From the NCBI GenBank assembly GCA_944548615.1, contig OX155952.1:41797255-41861254 (forward strand): 64,000 nt of DNA. Reading direction: 5' to 3'. The DNA is not shown here. The stretch is from Micropterix aruncella (taxonomy: Eukaryota > Arthropoda > Insecta > Lepidoptera > Micropterigidae). Numbering within the stretch: position 1 is the stretch's first letter. The text below holds more notes on this DNA, generated by a model. That model was not told where the DNA came from. It saw nothing but the letters and a program-made list of their open reading frames with translations, and did not search any database.

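Noticed and set aside
61228..61421. Extending exon 16 upstream or starting a gene at 61228
   Set aside because: The homologous sequence begins after the acceptor at 61421, and phase 2 from exon 15 matches only that acceptor.

Overview
The window reads as intron-rich nuclear DNA of a moth or butterfly (Lepidoptera). The evidence is: a calcium-channel alpha-2/delta gene split into short exons with GT-AG introns; AT-rich introns crowded with CR1-, RTE- and Jockey-like LINE remnants; Lep1-like Helitrons (TC...CTAG, 3' hairpin); and a piggyBac copy whose ends closely resemble the Trichoplusia element. No bacterial operons, RNA genes or CRISPR arrays were seen.

One host gene spans almost the whole window on the + strand. 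Seventeen consecutive exons (6929-7039, then 37258 to the right edge at 64000) join into one open frame of exactly 824 codons encoding a voltage-gated calcium channel alpha-2/delta subunit: the end of the VWA_N region, the VWA domain, the Cache-like region, the VGCC_alpha2 region and part of the C-terminal half. The 5' exons (signal peptide) and the 3' exons (delta and anchor) lie outside. The VWA domain has lost two expected MIDAS residues and the Arg triplet that binds gabapentin in vertebrate alpha2delta-1. There is a 15-nt microexon at 49102-49116 and a His-rich stretch in exon 14.

The rest is intronic repeat. 1-6900: 120-bp-unit repeat, Helitron end, very long (TA)n tracts, an approximately 560-bp tandem satellite with a 200-N gap, and a retroposon-like repeat. 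7040-37257 (a 30.2-kb intron): a nearly intact CR1-type LINE at about 24.0-29.2 kb plus many remnants. 37.5-53 kb: clustered exons with repeats between them, including an internally deleted piggyBac, a 31-bp-TIR transposon and a TTAA-flanked MITE. 53-63.7 kb: LINE tails, a Lep1-like Helitron and nested hairpin elements.

The least ordinary content is two repeat families that look retroposed. (1) A short element made almost entirely of a long inverted repeat (83-bp perfect stem in one copy) has a constant 3' tail and 13-16-bp target duplications, different at each of three sites (14646-14873, 58822-59045, 60410-60591). (2) A 570-670-bp element has target duplications of 13, 11 and 8 bp at three sites (6008-6605, 18536-19228, 63118-63729), no poly(A), and a shared reading frame. 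Both patterns fit target-primed reverse transcription better than DNA transposition.
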